From the NCBI GenBank assembly GCA_905370385.1, contig CAJPKN010000060.1:1-8970 (forward strand): a DNA stretch of 8,970 nt, in the 5' to 3' direction. Below, in pieces: positions 6,620 to 8,970 of this stretch. The translations under genes were made by a program, and so were the position numbers. Source of the stretch: Stomatobaculum longum. Its GTDB lineage: Bacteria; Bacillota; Clostridia; Lachnospirales; Lachnospiraceae. Numbering within the stretch: the stretch's first letter is position 1; every line of letters starts with the position of its first letter. The notes beneath the pieces were generated by a model. It had not been told where the DNA came from. It did no database searches and saw nothing but the letters and a program-made list of their open reading frames with translations.

Positions 6620-8041
6620 TTATCCGATTGCGCCCTTCATCTCAAGTCTGATCAGGTTATTCATCTCGACCGCGTACTCAAGCGGCAGCTCTTTTCCGAC
6701 ATTGTCCGCGAAACCGCTGACAATCAGCGCTCTCGCATCTTCCTCGGAGACACCGCGGCTCATGAGGTAGAAGACCGCGTCGTCCGAGATGCGGCCTATC
6801 TTTGCCTCGTGGCCGATGTCCGCCTTGTTGGTCTTGACCTCGATTGCCGGAATCGTGTCCGAGCGGCTCTCCGCATCCAGCATGAGAGACTGGCAGGAGG
6901 TAGAGCTCTTCGCGTTCTCCGCGCCCGCCTGCACGACGACCGCCGAGCGGAAGGTCGAAATGCCGCCGCTCTTCGAAATCGAACGGGTATTGATATAGGA
7001 ACTCGTATTCTTTCCGATATGCACCACCTTGCAGCCGGTGTCTAAGTTCTGCCCCGCCCCCGCAAAGGTGACGCCCGAGAACTCGGAGCGAGCGCGGTCG
7101 CCCGCAAGCACACTCATCGGGTAGAGATAGCCCACATGAGAGCCGAAGGAACCGGAGATCCACTCGACCTTGCCGTCCTCCTCGACTCTGGCGCGCTTCG
7201 TGTTCAGGTTATACATGTTCTTGGACCAGTTCTCAATGGTCGAATAGCGCAGGGTTGCGCGCTTGCCGACAAAGAGCTCCACGCAGCCCGCATGGAGGTT
7301 TGCGACATTGTACTTCGGTGCGGAACATCCCTCAATGAAGTGGAGGTAAGCGCCCTCGTCGACAATGATCAGAGTGTGCTCAAACTGTCCCGCACCCGGC
7401 GCATTCAGACGGAAGTAGGACTGCAGCGGAATTTCCACGCTGACGCCCGGCGGCACATAGACAAAGGAACCGCCCGACCAGACCGCGCCGTGCAGTGCCG
7501 CAAACTTGTGGTCCGTCGGCGGCACCAGCTTCATGAAGTGGTCGCGTATCATCTGCTCGAAGGGTCCGTGCATGGCGCTCTCCAGGTCGGTGTAGATGAC
7601 GCCCTGCTCCGCCACTTCCTTTTTTACATTGTGGTAGACCAGCTCCGAGTCGTACTGCGCGCCGACGCCCGCAAGGCTCTCACGCTCCGCCTGCGGTATG
7701 CCGAGCTTCTCAAAGGTGTCCTTGATTTCCTCCGGCACCTCCGACCACTCCGCGCTCATCTTCGTGTTCGGGCGCACATAGGTCGCAATCTGATCCATAT
7801 TGAGGCCCTCGATCGAGGGGCCCCAGACCGGCATGCTGCTCCGCTCGAAAATCTCGAGGGACTTCAGGCGGTGCTCCAGCATCCAAGCCGGGTCGTTCTT
7901 GGTCTTGGAAATCTCGGTGATAATCTCCGGGGTGAGGCCTGCCCGAATGCGGTAGGCATCCTTCTCTTCGTTACGGAAGTCATAGATGGAGCGGTCTATG
8001 TCTTCCACATAGGTTCTCTCTTTTTCTCTCTCTTCCGACAT
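6620..8041 (-). CDS. sufB: SufB, Fe-S scaffold subunit
   Basis: SufB is the core subunit of SufBCD, holding the growing cluster at its interface with SufD. The 473-residue product is full length for the family. Seen: MPVWGPSIEGLN near residues 70-82, the APMHG-like AMHGPFEQM, VWSGGSFVYVPPGV, FEHTLIIVDEGAYLHFIEGCSAPKY segments typical of SufB, FSGVTFAGAGQNLDTGCK, and the C-terminal SSTSCQSLML with C383, the counterpart of E. coli C405, followed by GHEAKIGRISDD with E412 near the position of E. coli E434. The start is placed at ATG 8041, 5 nt after AAGGAG; a GTG at 8047 overlapping the sufC stop is the alternative and adds only two residues. It lies 2 nt after sufC and 10 nt before sufD. No unusual feature is visible; this is the most conserved gene of the set. 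Confidence 0.97.
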   Translation of the reverse strand: MSEEREKERTYVEDIDRSIYDFRNEEKDAYRIRAGLTPEIITEISKTKNDPAWMLEHRLKSLEIFERSSMPVWGPSIEGLNMDQIATYVRPNTKMSAEWSEVPEEIKDTFEKLGIPQAERESLAGVGAQYDSELVYHNVKKEVAEQGVIYTDLESAMHGPFEQMIRDHFMKLVPPTDHKFAALHGAVWSGGSFVYVPPGVSVEIPLQSYFRLNAPGAGQFEHTLIIVDEGAYLHFIEGCSAPKYNVANLHAGCVELFVGKRATLRYSTIENWSKNMYNLNTKRARVEEDGKVEWISGSFGSHVGYLYPMSVLAGDRARSEFSGVTFAGAGQNLDTGCKVVHIGKNTSSYINTRSISKSGGISTFRSAVVVQAGAENAKSSTSCQSLMLDAESRSDTIPAIEVKTNKADIGHEAKIGRISDDAVFYLMSRGVSEEDARALIVSGFADNVGKELPLEYAVEMNNLIRLEMKGAIG

Positions 8042-8043
8042 AC

Positions 8044-8793
8044 TCACTCCTTGGTCTCGAAGCGCGCGAAACCGTCGCGGTTGATCTCCTCAACAAGGCT
8101 TGCATCGCCGTCCGCGACAATCGAGCCCTTCACAATCACATGGGTCTTGTCCACCTTGAGCGAGGACAGAATGCCCATGTTGTGGGTGATGATGATGAGC
8201 GCCGAATCCTTGTCCTTCTGATACTCCTCAATGCCGCGGCTCACGGTTCTCACCGCGTCCACGTCGAGGCCGGAATCCGTCTCGTCGAGAATCGCAAGGC
8301 TCGGCTTCAGCATGAGCAGCTGTAAGATCTCCGCCTTCTTCTTCTCGCCGCCCGAGAAACCGACATTCAGGTCGCGGTCCGCATAGCTCGGATCCATGTT
8401 CAGCACCTCGAGCGCCTTCGCAATCTCCTTACGGAAATCCCAGAGACGAATGCGCTTTCCGGTTCTCTGCTCCAGCGCGTTTCGGATAAAGTTTGCGAGG
8501 CTGATGCCCGGCACCTCGAGCGGGTTCTGGAAGGACATGAAAATACCCGCTTTGGCGCGCTCGTTGACCGAGAGATCCAGGAGGTTCTGTCCCTGGAACT
8601 CGACCGAACCGCCGATTACCTCATAGTGCGGATTGCCCATCAGCGTGTTGCCGAGCGTGGATTTTCCGGCACCGTTCGGTCCCATTAAGACATGGGTCTC
8701 ACCGGGCTTTACCGAAAGATTCAGGCTCTTCAGAATATTTTTTTCTTCGACTCGCACGGATAAATCCCGCACCGTCAGTAAGTCTTTGCTCAT
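8044..8793 (-). CDS. sufC: SufC, ABC-type ATPase of the SufBCD complex
   Basis: SufC is a soluble ABC ATPase whose dimerisation on ATP binding reshapes SufB-SufD during cluster assembly; it is not a transporter, and no membrane subunit is nearby. The 249-residue protein shows Walker A GPNGAGKST (38-46, K44), the Q-loop at Q89 in SFQNP, the SufC-type signature GFSGGEKKK (145-153), Walker B AILDETDSGLD with E171, and the H-loop H204 in ITHNMG. GFSGGEKKK with ETDSGLD separates SufC from ordinary ABC transporters. The start at 8793 is chosen for the purine-rich site GAGGGAG 4 nt upstream; an in-frame GTG at 8826 would add 11 arginine-rich residues and read through a palindrome. It is the first gene of the operon, about 47 nt from the predicted transcription start. 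Confidence 0.96.
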   Translation of the reverse strand: MSKDLLTVRDLSVRVEEKNILKSLNLSVKPGETHVLMGPNGAGKSTLGNTLMGNPHYEVIGGSVEFQGQNLLDLSVNERAKAGIFMSFQNPLEVPGISLANFIRNALEQRTGKRIRLWDFRKEIAKALEVLNMDPSYADRDLNVGFSGGEKKKAEILQLLMLKPSLAILDETDSGLDVDAVRTVSRGIEEYQKDKDSALIIITHNMGILSSLKVDKTHVIVKGSIVADGDASLVEEINRDGFARFETKE

Positions 8794-8805
8794 AATTCTC
8801 CCTCT

Positions 8806-8821
8806 CTTGCGCCTGCGCAAG
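8806..8821. repeat. Perfect palindrome in the sufC leader
   Basis: CTTGCGC and GCGCAAG form a perfect 7-bp inverted repeat with only 2 bp between arms, ending 13 nt before the sufC ATG and next to the ribosome binding site GAGGGAG. As RNA it could fold into a 6-bp stem with a 4-base loop; as DNA it could bind a dimeric repressor downstream of the transcription start. Either could control sufC. There is no U-tract, so it is not a terminator. Confidence 0.5.
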
Positions 8822-8846
8822 TTCACACAAATATTGCGTTTTTAGC

Positions 8847-8876
8847 ATTATAGCGCGGCAGTGTTGCCACATGCAA
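8847..8876 (-). promoter_or_regulatory. Promoter of the suf operon
   Basis: A perfect TATAAT -10 box (8852-8847) lies 18 bp after TTGCAT (8876-8871), a weak -35 match (three of six). The predicted start near 8840 fits sufC. A small dyad GGCA-N4-TGCC sits in the spacer (8857-8868). The weak -35 with a perfect -10 would suit a promoter adjusted by a regulator, which is inference. Confidence 0.7.
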
Positions 8877-8880
8877 GGCG

Positions 8881-8905
8881 AATTCCTACCAAAGTACTTG
8901 GAATT
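8881..8905. promoter_or_regulatory. Imperfect dyad just upstream of the suf promoter
   Basis: AATTCC (8881-8886) and GGAATT (8900-8905) are perfect inverted arms around a centre that contains the palindrome AAGTACTT (8892-8899) and CCAA/TTGG. The element lies 4 bp upstream of the suf -35 box, a usual place for an operator. No regulator gene is in the window. A member of the Rrf2 (IscR-like) family would be a natural guess for a suf operon, but the site is not diagnostic. Confidence 0.4.
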
Positions 8906-8906
8906 A

Positions 8907-8924
8907 TGTATTTCTTGAAGTACA
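8907..8924. promoter_or_regulatory. Second imperfect dyad upstream of the suf promoter
   Basis: TGTATTT (8907-8913) and AAGTACA (8918-8924) are inverted arms matching at six of seven positions with a 4-bp centre. It sits 1 bp beyond the first dyad and shares the AAGTAC core, which recurs at a distance of 26 bp. Beyond it, 8925-8970 is AT-rich sequence in which I see no gene or clear signal. Confidence 0.3.
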
Positions 8925-8970
8925 CAGATTGACGTGTTACAATTCATTCCGAGACGTTTTGCATATTATT

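Noticed and set aside
7136..8221. 361-codon open frame on the plus strand opposite sufB and sufC
   Set aside because: Same cause: an antisense frame of GC-rich genes, without recognisable motif or start signal.
8699..8947. 82-codon minus-strand frame upstream of and overlapping sufC
   Set aside because: It is out of frame with sufC, spans the suf promoter and leader, and has no start signal.

Overview
The window reads as a chromosomal segment from a GC-rich, butyrate-forming anaerobe of the Clostridia, most likely Lachnospiraceae. The evidence is the coding content: a thiolase-crotonase operon, a butyryl-CoA:acetate CoA-transferase of the Roseburia/Faecalibacterium type, and a SUF operon ending in sufU rather than sufA/sufE. 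Genes are GC-rich with G/C-biased third positions, while the promoter regions are AT-rich. The species is not determinable from the sequence alone. I see no mobile element, CRISPR array, tRNA or rRNA, and no sign of recent transfer.

Left region (1-3391): two divergent transcription units start from one 361-bp intergenic region (1684-2044). On the minus strand a thiolase gene (499-1683) is followed by a crotonase gene cut by the window edge (1-434), with a stem-loop between them. On the plus strand is but (2045-3391). Thiolase starts the acetyl-CoA to butyryl-CoA route, crotonase acts in the middle, and But makes butyrate at the end. The 3-hydroxybutyryl-CoA dehydrogenase and the butyryl-CoA dehydrogenase/Etf genes are not visible and may lie beyond position 1. 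The intergenic region holds a strong sigma-A-type promoter for thiolase, a possible second upstream one, a perfect inverted repeat just upstream of the -35 box, and a promoter for but.

Right region (3502-8924): a compact minus-strand operon sufC-sufB-sufD-sufS-sufU plus a last gene for a 76-residue protein I do not recognise. All junctions are tight: 2-nt gaps at C/B and S/U, 10 nt at B/D, an ATGA overlap at D/S, and adjacent stop and start codons at U/orf76. The operon encodes the SufBCD scaffold, the cysteine desulfurase SufS and the zinc sulfurtransferase SufU. One promoter with a perfect -10 box lies upstream of sufC, preceded by two dyad elements that may be operators. A strong bidirectional terminator (3502-3540) separates this operon from the convergent but gene.

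The enzymes themselves are ordinary. The parts worth a second look are the unknown 76-aa protein built into the suf operon, the divergent thl/but control region, and the dyads upstream of sufC.
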